DNA of 35,379 nucleotides from Candidatus Hydrogenedentota bacterium (GTDB taxonomy: Bacteria; Hydrogenedentota; Hydrogenedentia; Hydrogenedentales; CAITNO01): positions 1 to 35,379 of the forward strand of contig JAGPFE010000035.1 in NCBI GenBank assembly GCA_018056705.1, read 5' to 3'. Position numbers and translations under genes: made by a program. Shown in pieces: positions 1 to 7,603 of this stretch. Below the pieces are notes generated by a model. The model worked only from the letters and a program-made list of their open reading frames with translations, made no database searches and had not been told where the DNA came from. Numbering within the stretch: the first letter of the stretch is position 1; each line of letters opens with the position of its first letter.

Positions 1-455
1 ATGGATTCTGGGAGATGACATGGTTCGCCGGCACGGTGTTGCTGCACTGGTCGATGGCCTGTCCCACGACCAGGCCCGCGCCCTGGATGGCCGCCTGTGC
101 CGCGGCCTGGTCCTGGCCGGTCACGTCTGGAACCACCGTGCAGGGCCCGGAAGACACCGTGAGTTGCACAACCGTCCCAGGGGTAACTTGGGCGCCCGCT
201 TGGGGAGCGGTGCTGATGACCTGCCCGGCGGGGACGGTGTCACTGCACTGGTCGATGGCCTGTCCCACGACCAGGCCCGCGCCCTGGATGGCCGCCTGTG
301 CCGTGGCCTGGTTCTGGCCGGTCACGTCTGGCACGGTCACCGTGCAGGGCCCGGAGGACACCGTGAGTTGTACAACCGTTCCGGGGGTAACCTGGGCACC
401 CGCTGATGGATTCTGGGAGATGACATGGTTCGCCGGCACGGTGTTGCTGCACTGG
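1..455 (-). repeat. Tandem DNA repeats encoding PASTA units
   Basis: Bases 1-50 are identical to 406-455. Bases 51-101 match 252-302 almost exactly. The unit is therefore about 201-204 bp, one PASTA domain each. Similarity at the DNA level, not only the protein level, points to recent duplication or gene conversion inside the array. Confidence 0.8.
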
Positions 456-856
456 TTACTGACGTTGCCCACGTTCAGGCCCACACTTGCTAGTGCCGCC
501 GAGGCCTCCGACGGAGTCAGTCCGGTGACATTTGGAACGGTTATGAACTGGGGAGGGCAAGTTCCAGTTGAAACGACTAAAATCACGGGAGTTTTTGCCT
601 TAGTCCGGCTACCGGCCGGGGGGGTCTGGCTGATGATGGTTCCGGCGGCTACCGTGTTACTGCATTGCAGCGATACCTGTCCCACCGTGAAGCCCGCCTG
701 AACGATCAGGGCCGTCGCGTCCGACATGGATCGTCCGGTGACATCTGGAATGGCCCGGTAAAACCACTTTGGACAACCTGAAAGCGACAGCATGACTACC
801 ACAGCTGTAAAAAGGTAGAAATAACGCACCCACCTGAATTCACCTTTGCCGGACAT
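1..856 (-). CDS. PASTA-repeat lipoprotein, 3' end outside the window
   Basis: The reading frame is open from an ATG at 856 to the window edge (285 codons), so the C-terminus is missing. AAAGGA lies about 7 nt upstream of the ATG. The N-terminus is a lipoprotein signal: a basic start, a hydrophobic stretch at about residues 12-27, and the lipobox L-S-G-C with Cys28 as the predicted lipidated residue. The rest is tandem PASTA-like repeats of 67-68 residues (IPDVTG, VPNVTG, VPDVTG). Three are complete and a fourth is cut. Each complete repeat has one Cys in a QCS(N/D)T motif and one near its end (STGTC or SSGPC). PASTA domains bind peptidoglycan fragments or form extended stalks in other proteins; no kinase or transpeptidase domain is visible here. 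The gene is a paralogue of the PASTA protein at 27552-30065, which has a membrane helix instead of a lipobox. A surface or periplasmic binding or spacer role is inferred. Confidence 0.85.
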   Translation of the reverse strand, partial: MSGKGEFRWVRYFYLFTAVVVMLSLSGCPKWFYRAIPDVTGRSMSDATALIVQAGFTVGQVSLQCSNTVAAGTIISQTPPAGSRTKAKTPVILVVSTGTCPPQFITVPNVTGLTPSEASAALASVGLNVGNVSNQCSNTVPANHVISQNPSAGAQVTPGTVVQLTVSSGPCTVTVPDVTGQNQATAQAAIQGAGLVVGQAIDQCSDTVPAGQVISTAPQAGAQVTPGTVVQLTVSSGPCTVVPDVTGQDQAAAQAAIQGAGLVVGQAIDQCSNTVPANHVISQNP

Positions 857-996
857 ATAAATTCCTTTCTTCGGCCTACCTCTGGTAGTCGAATTTCGCG
901 CCCATTGTGAACGATCCTACGCCGGCATCGTCACAAGTGAATCGTACCGCACCTGACCAGAAAAGTCAAGTTTGGGGCGATTCATGCGGGAAAGGA

Positions 997-1015
997 AACA
1001 CCTCTCCGGGGTGTT
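997..1015 (-). terminator. Possible terminator of the fucosidase-like gene
   Basis: AACACC (997-1002) pairs with GGTGTT (1010-1015) around a 7-nt loop, about 30 bp beyond the stop at 1048. On the minus strand the stem is followed by the T-rich tract TTTCCTTTCC. The stem is short and the tract interrupted, so this is a moderate call. The rest of 857-1047 holds the leader of the PASTA lipoprotein gene and no other recognisable feature. Confidence 0.4.
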
Positions 1016-1047
1016 CTCTGTCGATTGGTAGTAAAGCTAGAGGGTAT

Positions 1048-3075
1048 TCAGGGCTCAATCACGAGGATGTCGTGGGTACCCAGGCCGGGAAGTTGCGCGG
1101 TCAGTGTGTTATGGTTCCACTCCCACTCGACCTTGCGCTCGCCCGGGGCAATAAAACACTGGGACGGCCGGGCTGGCAGGGGAACCCGCACGCGGAAGGG
1201 ACCAGGATCCGGAACGGATTCGACGATGTGACGGCTTGGGGAGAGATACCCCCCCACGCCGCGGTTAACCAGTTGAACCAGCAGGGTACTACCCCGTTTT
1301 CGAGTGGCCATCTCAATCCACCACGGTCCTTCTACCCTGGCCAGTCCAGAAGGCTCCATCGCTTCCAGTATGCCTGCCACGAATCGCCGCAGGTCGGGAT
1401 ACCTCGCCTGGTAATATGCCCGGAACACGGGCCCCGGAATCGTTGCCACCACGCCCTTGCCAACCTTGCGGAGCGTGGCCGCCGGCACGTTGGACCGCTG
1501 GTTGAGTTCGGGTTCCTGCTGGTACAGCACGTGGGCCAGTACCGTGACGTCGTTCCCAGGCGCGACCGGGCGGAAAGTTCCCTGGATGCTCACGGCCCGT
1601 CCTTCCACGGGTAACCAGTTCATGGCGGGCGGCTCCACGTCCGCGGGCGCGATGCCCGCCAGTTCACCGAACAGGTCCACCGCGGCTTCCCCGCTGACCA
1701 GCAACCGCCCGCCCCGTTCCACGTACCCGGTCATGGCCTGCCGGAAGGCCTCGGGCAGGCGCGTGACCTCGGGAATCACGATTACCGGGTACGCGTCGGC
1801 CCGTTCCATCAGGGTGGCCTCGTTCAGCAGGTCCACGCTCCAGCCCGATTCGAGCAGGGCGAACATGGCCCCTTCCATGGGCTGGTTGGCCCCGCCGAAG
1901 TTGAACAGGGGATCGTTACGGGTGTACCACGTGGTTTCGCTGTGGAGCACGGCGACCTGCGGGACCGTTTCCGTCTTGTGGCACCACGGTTGTCGTTCCC
2001 GGCAGAACCGGGCCACTTCGGCAAGGACGTCCATGTGCCACGCGTTCAGCCGGCCTGACCGCTGGGGCGTGTCGTAGATGAATACCGCTCCCCCCTGGGC
2101 CATCACCGTGGCCACTTCCTGCGACAGGTGGGCCGCGTTCTTGAAGGTCCATGGCTGGTCTCCCGTCTTGAGGAAACTCCACGCCATCAGGTCCCATGGC
2201 ACGCCCCGGGACGCGATGAACCGGGCTTCGGCCATGGCCCGTTCCGTGCCGAAGGAGGGGTCATAATCGCCGCTGATGTAGTCCAGGGGGACTTCCATGG
2301 GTTCAGGCATGCGCACGGTGAAGGACCAGTTGCTCGTTACCAGGCAGGACGGCTTCACGGCCTTGACCGCCGACACGTAGCGCGCCACGTATTCCTTGAA
2401 CAGGTCCCGGTGAAAAGCGAGCCATGCTTCCCAGTGCGGATCGCCGGCCTTTTCGGGGACTTCCGTGATGCCCGTGCGACGGGTGAATTCTTCCCGGCAT
2501 GCCGGGCTCCAGTCGGGCAGGGCGGCCCAGCAGTCGCCGTCGATCCACATGCCGTCGATGTCGTACTCCCGCACCACTTCCAGCAACTGGGGGATCATCC
2601 GCTCGGTGGGATAGGGACTGAGCAGGCTCACGTAGTTCGGGTGGCGTTTACCCCGCGCGTCCATCCGGGCCCAGTCGGGATGTTCCTCGATCGCGCGGCT
2701 GTCCCAGATGCCGGAGTAATGGATGGACAGGGGAATGCCCATTTCCCGGGTCACCTCCCGCCAGATCTTCAACGCGTCATTGACGATGCCCGGCGAGGGT
2801 GTACCCACTTTCGTGGGGTAGCCCGTGTAACCCGGATGACCCTTACAATCGTACTGGACGAAATCCGGGCGTACCTTTTCAAGCATCGCGCGGATGTGTT
2901 CCGCGGTGGTTTCGCGGCCCAGTTCGGTGTCACCCGCGTTGGGATGCAGGTCGAAATGCAGCCCGAAGAAGGCATTCTCGTGCCAGTTCGCGGGGCGTTC
3001 CGACGCGGGCTCCGCCGCGTTGACCGCGTTCGCGAGTCCCAGTAAGATCAAGCCGATCCAGGTCCCGTTTCGCAT
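1048..3075 (-). CDS. Secreted alpha-L-fucosidase-like (GH29-like) protein
   Basis: The protein has 675 aa. I chose the ATG at 3075 over one 26 codons upstream because AAGGA sits about 8 nt before it and translation then begins with a Sec signal (hydrophobic residues 6-19, cleavage after A-N-A at about residue 20). The N-terminal half resembles the TIM barrel of alpha-L-fucosidase-like hydrolases: FFGLHFDLH near the start, FVQYDCKGHPG, then YDIDGMWIDGDCW. Asp179 of WIDG is at the place where GH29 enzymes carry the nucleophile. The C-terminal half resembles the glutamine-amidotransferase-like trimerisation domain of GH42 enzymes (VAVLHSE, PVIVIPEV, GGRLLVSGEA), followed by a beta-rich tail. This combination occurs in poorly characterised PVC-type proteins. 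Hydrolase activity is likely; fucose specificity is unproven. It is transcribed divergently from rpsA. Confidence 0.65.
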   Translation of the reverse strand: MRNGTWIGLILLGLANAVNAAEPASERPANWHENAFFGLHFDLHPNAGDTELGRETTAEHIRAMLEKVRPDFVQYDCKGHPGYTGYPTKVGTPSPGIVNDALKIWREVTREMGIPLSIHYSGIWDSRAIEEHPDWARMDARGKRHPNYVSLLSPYPTERMIPQLLEVVREYDIDGMWIDGDCWAALPDWSPACREEFTRRTGITEVPEKAGDPHWEAWLAFHRDLFKEYVARYVSAVKAVKPSCLVTSNWSFTVRMPEPMEVPLDYISGDYDPSFGTERAMAEARFIASRGVPWDLMAWSFLKTGDQPWTFKNAAHLSQEVATVMAQGGAVFIYDTPQRSGRLNAWHMDVLAEVARFCRERQPWCHKTETVPQVAVLHSETTWYTRNDPLFNFGGANQPMEGAMFALLESGWSVDLLNEATLMERADAYPVIVIPEVTRLPEAFRQAMTGYVERGGRLLVSGEAAVDLFGELAGIAPADVEPPAMNWLPVEGRAVSIQGTFRPVAPGNDVTVLAHVLYQQEPELNQRSNVPAATLRKVGKGVVATIPGPVFRAYYQARYPDLRRFVAGILEAMEPSGLARVEGPWWIEMATRKRGSTLLVQLVNRGVGGYLSPSRHIVESVPDPGPFRVRVPLPARPSQCFIAPGERKVEWEWNHNTLTAQLPGLGTHDILVIEP

Positions 3076-3106
3076 GCCGGTTTCCTTCTCTGGTTGCTGT
3101 ACCATC

Positions 3107-3136
3107 AACATACCCGCCCGCCAACGGCAGGCGCAA
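3107..3136 (-). promoter_or_regulatory. Candidate promoter of the fucosidase-like gene
   Basis: On the minus strand TTGCGC (3136-3131) and TATGTT (3112-3107) are 18 bp apart, about 31 bp upstream of the start codon at 3075. The -35 match is partial, so this is tentative. Confidence 0.3.
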
Positions 3137-3313
3137 CCTCCGACGCGGTCCAACGGCTACCCCTTAATGGAATGCTGATCGTGGGTGGTGCGGGTGTAGG
3201 AAGTGAGAGCAGGCAGGGGGGTGATTTTCGGGGGAGAGGTAACCGGTCTCATCGACGAGTTCTTTGCTTCCGCTGGACCTTCATACTGGTCCGCGAAGGG
3301 ACCTTTGGAGGCG

Positions 3314-3427
3314 TTTCGACGAACGAAATGGACGCGATCCGTGAAGGCCCCGATGAACACCCGGAGGCCCCGTCATGTCATTTCGGCGCCTTTAATCTCA
3401 TTTCGACGAACGAAGTGAGGAGAAATC
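3314..3427. repeat. Cluster of dispersed palindromic element copies
   Basis: Three fragments of one element occur in the same orientation: TTTCGACGAACGAA at 3314-3327, a short TCATTTCGGCG fragment near 3377-3387, and the fullest copy at 3398-3427. The last is 30 bp and identical to 21944-21973. The core is an imperfect palindrome (ATTTCGACGAA ... GAGAAAT). It resembles widespread REP-like intergenic repeats known from many environmental bacterial genomes. No transposase or RAYT-type gene is nearby. Confidence 0.75.
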
Positions 3428-3533
3428 CTGGCAGGCAGCATGGCTCGAAATATCTCGAGGCCCGAACGACTCCGCTGTTCGCGAAAAGCGGCCTGCGGAG
3501 GGAATCCACAACCTGGATTGCATGTGGCGGGGT

Positions 3534-3563
3534 TTGACAGGCCCGGAGCAAAAATGATACACT
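3534..3563 (+). promoter_or_regulatory. Sigma-70 promoter of rpsA
   Basis: TTGACA (3534-3539) and TACACT (3558-3563) are separated by 18 bp. The predicted start is near 3570, giving a leader of about 50 nt before the rpsA ATG. The -35 is a full consensus match. Confidence 0.7.
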
Positions 3564-3571
3564 TCACAAGC

Positions 3572-3600
3572 CGCCGCGTGTGCGGTGTTTTTTTTCGCGG
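3572..3600 (+). promoter_or_regulatory. Terminator-like hairpin with competing stem in rpsA leader
   Basis: CGCCGC (3572-3577) pairs with GCGGTG (3582-3587, one G-T wobble) around the loop GTGT, followed directly by eight T (3588-3595): the form of an intrinsic terminator. Alternatively CCGCG (3574-3578) can pair with CGCGG (3596-3600), placing the T tract in a loop and destroying the terminator. The structure is only about 20 nt upstream of the rpsA start. It could be an attenuator, or a protective 5' hairpin if transcription starts at about 3570. Confidence 0.5.
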
Positions 3601-3620
3601 AACCACTGGAGCAGGTCAAC

Positions 3621-5546
3621 ATGAAACCAACCTACAAACCGGACGTCGTGAACGTCCATGACGATGCCCTGCTGGAGGAACTCGAGCAGCAACTGCGGGA
3701 AAGTTCCATGGACAGCCTTCTGAACGAGGCCGACGAGGCGTTCAAGGAAGGTGAAGTGGTGCGGGGACGGGTCGTCGAAGTCGGCAGCGACCGGGTGCTG
3801 GTCGACATCGGTTACAAGAGCGAGGGCGTGGTGCCCCGGAGCGAGTTCGCCGGGCTGGAAAACCTCGAAATAGGCCAGGAATTCGATTTCTGCATTGAAA
3901 ATCCCGAAGACGAAAACGGCATGCCGATGCTGTCCAAAACCAAGGCGGACCGCATCCGGAACTGGGAACACGTGCAGAAAGTGTACGAAGAAGACGGCGT
4001 GATCGAGGGCGTGATCACCCGCCGGGTCAAGGGTGGCCTCAAGGTGGACATCGGCATTGACGCGTTCATGCCCGCCAGCCAGTTGTCTTTCCGGCCCGTG
4101 GGTGACCTGGAGCGCTTCATCGGCCAGAAACTGGAGTTCAAGATCATCAAGTTGACCCGTCGTCGCCGCAACGTCGTGGTGAGCCACCGCAAGTTGATTG
4201 AAGAACGGCGGATCGAAGAAAAACGCCAGTTGATGGAAACCATCCACGAAGGCGCGATCATCAAGGGCGAAGTGAAGAACATTACCGAGTTTGGCGCGTT
4301 CGTGGACGTGGGCGGCATCGACGGCCTGTTGCACGTGACCGACATGAGCTGGGGCCGCGTGAAGCACCCCTCCCAGATGCTCAAGGTCGGCGACGTGATC
4401 GAGGTCAAGGTGCTCAGTTTCGATCCGGCCACCGAGCGGATCAGCCTCGGCCTCAAGCAGAAAACCGAAAATCCCTGGCTCTCGGCCGAGGAGCGCTACC
4501 CGGTGGGGTCCGTGCATCGCGGCAAGGTGGTCAGCCTGACGGAATACGGGGCCTTCGTGCAGTTTGAAGACGGTCTCGAGGGCATGGTTCACGTGTCCGA
4601 AATGAGTTGGACCCGTCGCGTGCGGCATCCCAACGAGGTGCTGTCCCTCGACCAGGAAGTGGACGTGATGGTGCTGAGCGTGGACGCCGCGGAACAGAAA
4701 ATGGCCCTGGGCATCAAGCAGACCCAGCCCAATCCGTGGAAGACCATGCAGGAACGCTATCCCATCGGGTCCGTGGTCAAGGGCGTGGTCCGCAACATGA
4801 CCGAGTACGGCGCGTTCATCCAGTTGGATGACGGCATCGGCGCCCTGCTCCATGTGAGCGACATGTCGTGGACGAAGAAGATCACCAATCCCGCCGAAAT
4901 CCTGTCGAAGGGCCAGGAGGTCGAGGTCCAGGTGCTGAGCATTGACGCCGAGAACGAGAAAATCAGCGTCGGCCTCAAGCAGTTGCAGACCGACCCGTGG
5001 ATCGAGGTGGTCAAGGACATCCCGGTGGGTAGCCACGTCGAGGTGACCATCACCAAGCTGGTGAGTTTCGGCGCCTTCGCCGACCTGGGGCAGGGCGTGG
5101 AAGGCCTGATCCACGTCAGCGAACTCTCCAGCGACCGGGTGAACAAGCCCGAAGACGTCCTGAAGATCGGCGACAAGGTCATGGCCAAGGTCATCAACAT
5201 CAACCACGTCGACCGCAAAATCGGCCTGAGCGTGCGCGAGTACGAGCGGGACCTGGAGCGGCAGAACACGGCCGATTACCAGCCGGGCGCGGTGGACGTT
5301 GCGGAATCCCTGCGGGGCGCCGTACCCTCCAACATGATTCAGGCCGGCCGCAGCCTCGAAGACGTGGCCCACGAACTGATGATGGCCGTCAGCCGCGTGG
5401 AGGCCGCCAAGGCCGCCGCGAAGGCCGATGCCGCGTCTGCCACCACCAGCCAGACCGAGGAGGGCGCGGCGGCGCCGGATACTCCGGCGCCCGAATCGGT
5501 ACGGCCGCCGGAAGAGGCGTCCGGCGGTCCGGCTGCCGGGGAATAA
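3621..5546 (+). CDS. rpsA: 30S ribosomal protein S1
   Basis: The protein has 641 aa. The ATG at 3621 is preceded by GGAGCAGG at about 5 nt; an in-frame ATG 12 codons upstream lies inside the leader hairpin and is unlikely. Six S1 (OB-fold) domains follow in tandem, opening with GEVVRGRVVEVG, GVIEGVITRRV, GAIIKGEVKNITEFGAF, GSVHRGKVVSLTEYGAF, GSVVKGVVRNMTEYGAF and GSHVEVTITKLVSFGAF. Domains 3-5 carry the typical LLHVTDMSW or VHVSEMSW motif and end in GLKQ or GIKQ. The two divergent N-terminal domains are the ones that anchor S1 to the ribosome in characterised proteins; the others bind mRNA. The C-terminal 80 or so residues are an Ala/Glu/Pro-rich tail. S1 helps 30S subunits load structured mRNAs. 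The gene has its own promoter and a strong terminator, so it is probably monocistronic. Confidence 0.96.
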   Translation: MKPTYKPDVVNVHDDALLEELEQQLRESSMDSLLNEADEAFKEGEVVRGRVVEVGSDRVLVDIGYKSEGVVPRSEFAGLENLEIGQEFDFCIENPEDENGMPMLSKTKADRIRNWEHVQKVYEEDGVIEGVITRRVKGGLKVDIGIDAFMPASQLSFRPVGDLERFIGQKLEFKIIKLTRRRRNVVVSHRKLIEERRIEEKRQLMETIHEGAIIKGEVKNITEFGAFVDVGGIDGLLHVTDMSWGRVKHPSQMLKVGDVIEVKVLSFDPATERISLGLKQKTENPWLSAEERYPVGSVHRGKVVSLTEYGAFVQFEDGLEGMVHVSEMSWTRRVRHPNEVLSLDQEVDVMVLSVDAAEQKMALGIKQTQPNPWKTMQERYPIGSVVKGVVRNMTEYGAFIQLDDGIGALLHVSDMSWTKKITNPAEILSKGQEVEVQVLSIDAENEKISVGLKQLQTDPWIEVVKDIPVGSHVEVTITKLVSFGAFADLGQGVEGLIHVSELSSDRVNKPEDVLKIGDKVMAKVININHVDRKIGLSVREYERDLERQNTADYQPGAVDVAESLRGAVPSNMIQAGRSLEDVAHELMMAVSRVEAAKAAAKADAASATTSQTEEGAAAPDTPAPESVRPPEEASGGPAAGE

Positions 5547-5573
5547 ACCCGGTTTATTTTTCCGTAATGTTCC

Positions 5574-5622
5574 GGCGCGGGCGTCTCTCGCGGATGATGA
5601 GACGCGCGCGCCGTGTTTTTTT
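5574..5622 (+). terminator. Intrinsic terminator of rpsA
   Basis: GGCGCG-G-GCGTCTC (5574-5587) pairs with GAGACGC-G-CGCGCC (5599-5612): 13 bp with one G/G mismatch and an 11-nt loop, followed by GTG and seven T (5616-5622). It ends 47 bp before the ilvB start. GTGTT (5613-5617) can also pair with AACAC (5623-5627), which would enclose the T tract. No clear promoter lies between the terminator and ilvB. Confidence 0.85.
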
Positions 5623-5669
5623 AACACACAGGAATGCCAATTGCCCTGAAGGGGCACGGGAGATTTCCC

Positions 5670-7490
5670 ATGACACCATCGAAGAAACCCCACAGGATGG
5701 CCGGTACCATAATGACCGGCGCGGACATGGTGATGCAGGTTCTGGCCGATGAAGGCGTGGACACCATCTTCGGATACAGCGGCGGCGCCATCCTGCCGAC
5801 CTATGACGCGGTCTTCCGCTGGAACCGCTCGCACCCGGACCAGGAAATCCGCCTGATCGTTCCCGCGAACGAGCAGGGCGCCGGTTTCATGGCCGCCGGG
5901 TATTCCCGGGCCAGCGGAAAGGTCGGTGTCTCGCTGGTGACGTCCGGGCCCGCCGCCACCAACAGCGTCACGCCCATCCGTGACTGCATGGCCGATTCCA
6001 TTCCCATGATCCTGATCTGCGGCCAGGTGGCCCGCGCGGCCATCGGCACCGACGCCTTTCAGGAAGCCCCCGTGTATAACATCATGAGCGCCTGTGCCAA
6101 GCACGTGTTCCTGGTGAAGAACGAACAGGAACTCGAGGCCACCGTGCGCACGGCCTTCCACATTGCCCGCAGCGGCCGGCCCGGACCGGTGGTCATCGAC
6201 CTGCCCAAGGATGTCCAGAACTGGCAGGGGGCCTTCCGCGGCGAGGGCATGCTGCCCCTCGCGGGATACACCGCCCGGATCAAGGCCCTCGAAACCTGGC
6301 AACTTTCCCCGGACGAGGCGAAGGCCTTCTTCGATCTCCTGAAACGGGCGAAGCGGCCGCTCATCTACGCCGGCGGCGGCGTGATCAATTCCGGCGCGGC
6401 CGCGGCGTTGCGCCGTTTCGCGAAACATTTCGGGATTCCCGTCGTGACCACCCTGATGGGCATCGGCGCGATGGACACCACCGATCCCCTGTGCCTGCAC
6501 ATGCTGGGCATGCACGGCACGGCCTACGCCAACTACGCCGTGGAGGACTGCGACCTGCTGCTGTCGGTGGGTGCCCGCTTCGACGACCGCGTGGCTGGCG
6601 TGCCCCGGGAGTTTGCCAGAAACGCCGTCATCTGCCACATCGATATCGATCCCGCCGAAATCGGCAAGGTCAAGCCCGTGAACTGGCACGTGGTGGGCGA
6701 TGCCCGGAAAGTGCTCGAGGCCCTGCTGGAGTATGGTAAGGGACAAAAGTTCGATTTTTCGGCGTGGCGCAAGCACGTGGAGCGCCTGAAGAAAAACCAC
6801 CCCATGAACTACAACCGGGAGAGCGCCATCATCCAGCCCCAGGCGGTGATGGAACTCCTCAACGAGTTCACGAAAGGCGAGGCGATCGTCTCCACCGGCG
6901 TGGGACAGCACCAGATGTTCGCCGCCCAGTTCCTCCACTTCAGGCATCCCCGGCTGTGGCTTACCTCGGGCAGCATGGGCACCATGGGCTTCGGCCTGCC
7001 CGCCGCCATCGGCGCCCAGTGCGCCTTCCCCGATAAACTGGTCATCGACGTGGACGGCGACGGCAGCCTGCGCATGAACATCGGTGAAATGGAAACCTGC
7101 ACTACCTACAACCTGCCGGTCAAGATCCTGCTGCTGAACAATTACGGGGACGGCATGGTGGTCCAGTGGCAGTCGCTATACTTCGAGGGACGCTTCTCGG
7201 GCACCGACAAGTCGTTGCACCGCAAGGATTTCATCCGCGCGGCCGAAGCGGACGGCTTCGAGTTCGCCCGCCGGGTGGAGCGCTACGAGGACCTGCGGGG
7301 AGCCATGGACGCCTTCATTCATCACGAGGGACCGGCCTTCCTCGAAGTCATCGTCGACAAGAATGCCTTCGTGTTCCCCATGGTGGGCCCCGGCATGCCG
7401 TACAAGGAAATGCTGACCGGTCCGTACATCCCGGCCCGGAATGGCGAGGTGCCCGCGGAAGCCACGCTGGAAACCTCGGACGCCTTCTGA
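5670..7490 (+). CDS. ilvB: Acetolactate synthase, catalytic (large) subunit
   Basis: The protein has 606 aa. I chose the ATG at 5670 because GGGAGA lies about 7 nt upstream; an in-frame ATG at 5634 has AGGA only 1 nt away. This ThDP enzyme condenses pyruvate with pyruvate or 2-ketobutyrate in branched-chain amino acid synthesis. Visible motifs are the N-terminal YSGGA (usually YPGGA), the ThDP-activating glutamate Glu68 in N-E-Q-G-A (usually HEQGA), a central domain (PLIYAGGGV, VTTLMGIGAMD, GARFDDRVAG), and the C-terminal ThDP/Mg motif starting VDGDGS and ending in NN before GDGMVVQWQ. Length fits the family. No regulatory subunit (ilvN) follows; the next genes are a small Sm-like protein and DAHP synthase. 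Other ThDP enzymes are possible, but FDDRVAG and MVVQWQ favour acetolactate synthase. Confidence 0.9.
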   Translation: MTPSKKPHRMAGTIMTGADMVMQVLADEGVDTIFGYSGGAILPTYDAVFRWNRSHPDQEIRLIVPANEQGAGFMAAGYSRASGKVGVSLVTSGPAATNSVTPIRDCMADSIPMILICGQVARAAIGTDAFQEAPVYNIMSACAKHVFLVKNEQELEATVRTAFHIARSGRPGPVVIDLPKDVQNWQGAFRGEGMLPLAGYTARIKALETWQLSPDEAKAFFDLLKRAKRPLIYAGGGVINSGAAAALRRFAKHFGIPVVTTLMGIGAMDTTDPLCLHMLGMHGTAYANYAVEDCDLLLSVGARFDDRVAGVPREFARNAVICHIDIDPAEIGKVKPVNWHVVGDARKVLEALLEYGKGQKFDFSAWRKHVERLKKNHPMNYNRESAIIQPQAVMELLNEFTKGEAIVSTGVGQHQMFAAQFLHFRHPRLWLTSGSMGTMGFGLPAAIGAQCAFPDKLVIDVDGDGSLRMNIGEMETCTTYNLPVKILLLNNYGDGMVVQWQSLYFEGRFSGTDKSLHRKDFIRAAEADGFEFARRVERYEDLRGAMDAFIHHEGPAFLEVIVDKNAFVFPMVGPGMPYKEMLTGPYIPARNGEVPAEATLETSDAF

Positions 7491-7503
7491 TCCCGCGACG
7501 AGT

Positions 7504-7534
7504 CCGCGCCCCGGAGGGAAATGCCGGGGCGCGG
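7504..7534 (+). terminator. Strong GC hairpin after ilvB, no T tract
   Basis: CCGCGCCCCGG (7504-7514) pairs perfectly with CCGGGGCGCGG (7524-7534) around a 9-nt loop, 14 bp after the ilvB stop. No T run follows; a second GC palindrome (GGGGTACCCC, 7540-7549) comes next. It may pause or end transcription, or protect the 3' end. Confidence 0.5.
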
Positions 7535-7564
7535 GCCCGGGGGTACCCCGCTTCGGCCGGCTCG

Positions 7565-7573
7565 TGATATGAT
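7565..7573 (+). promoter_or_regulatory. Extended -10 promoter of the small protein/aro pair
   Basis: TG-A-TATGAT (7565-7573) is an extended -10 element with no good -35. The predicted start near 7580 is 24 nt before the ATG at 7604. Its position behind the ilvB hairpin supports a separate transcription unit. Confidence 0.45.
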
Positions 7574-7603
7574 GCAAGCGTGACCAACCCGGAGGATTAC
7601 GCG

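Larger units (their letters stand above)
3076..3620. other. 545-bp divergent intergenic region, no gene
   Basis: This gap separates the fucosidase-like gene from rpsA. It holds a promoter at each end, degenerate copies of a dispersed palindromic element (3314-3427) and the rpsA leader hairpin. Short open frames here have no Shine-Dalgarno site and mainly translate the repeat (peptides such as FVRRNE), so I do not call them genes. Nothing recognisable lies in 3137-3313 or 3428-3533. Confidence 0.7.

Noticed and set aside
1..701. Plus-strand 228-codon frame at the window start
   Set aside because: It is antisense to the PASTA lipoprotein gene, whose lipobox, ribosome site and repeat periodicity support the minus strand.
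3157..3661. Short open frames between the fucosidase-like gene and rpsA
   Set aside because: They translate the dispersed repeat and the rpsA leader and lack ribosome sites; several overlap each other on both strands.
3564..6947. 1127-codon minus-strand open frame antisense to rpsA and ilvB
   Set aside because: It runs opposite two clear genes, and its protein is a His/Asp-rich antisense translation of GC-rich codons with no recognisable domain. This is a common artefact in high-GC coding DNA.
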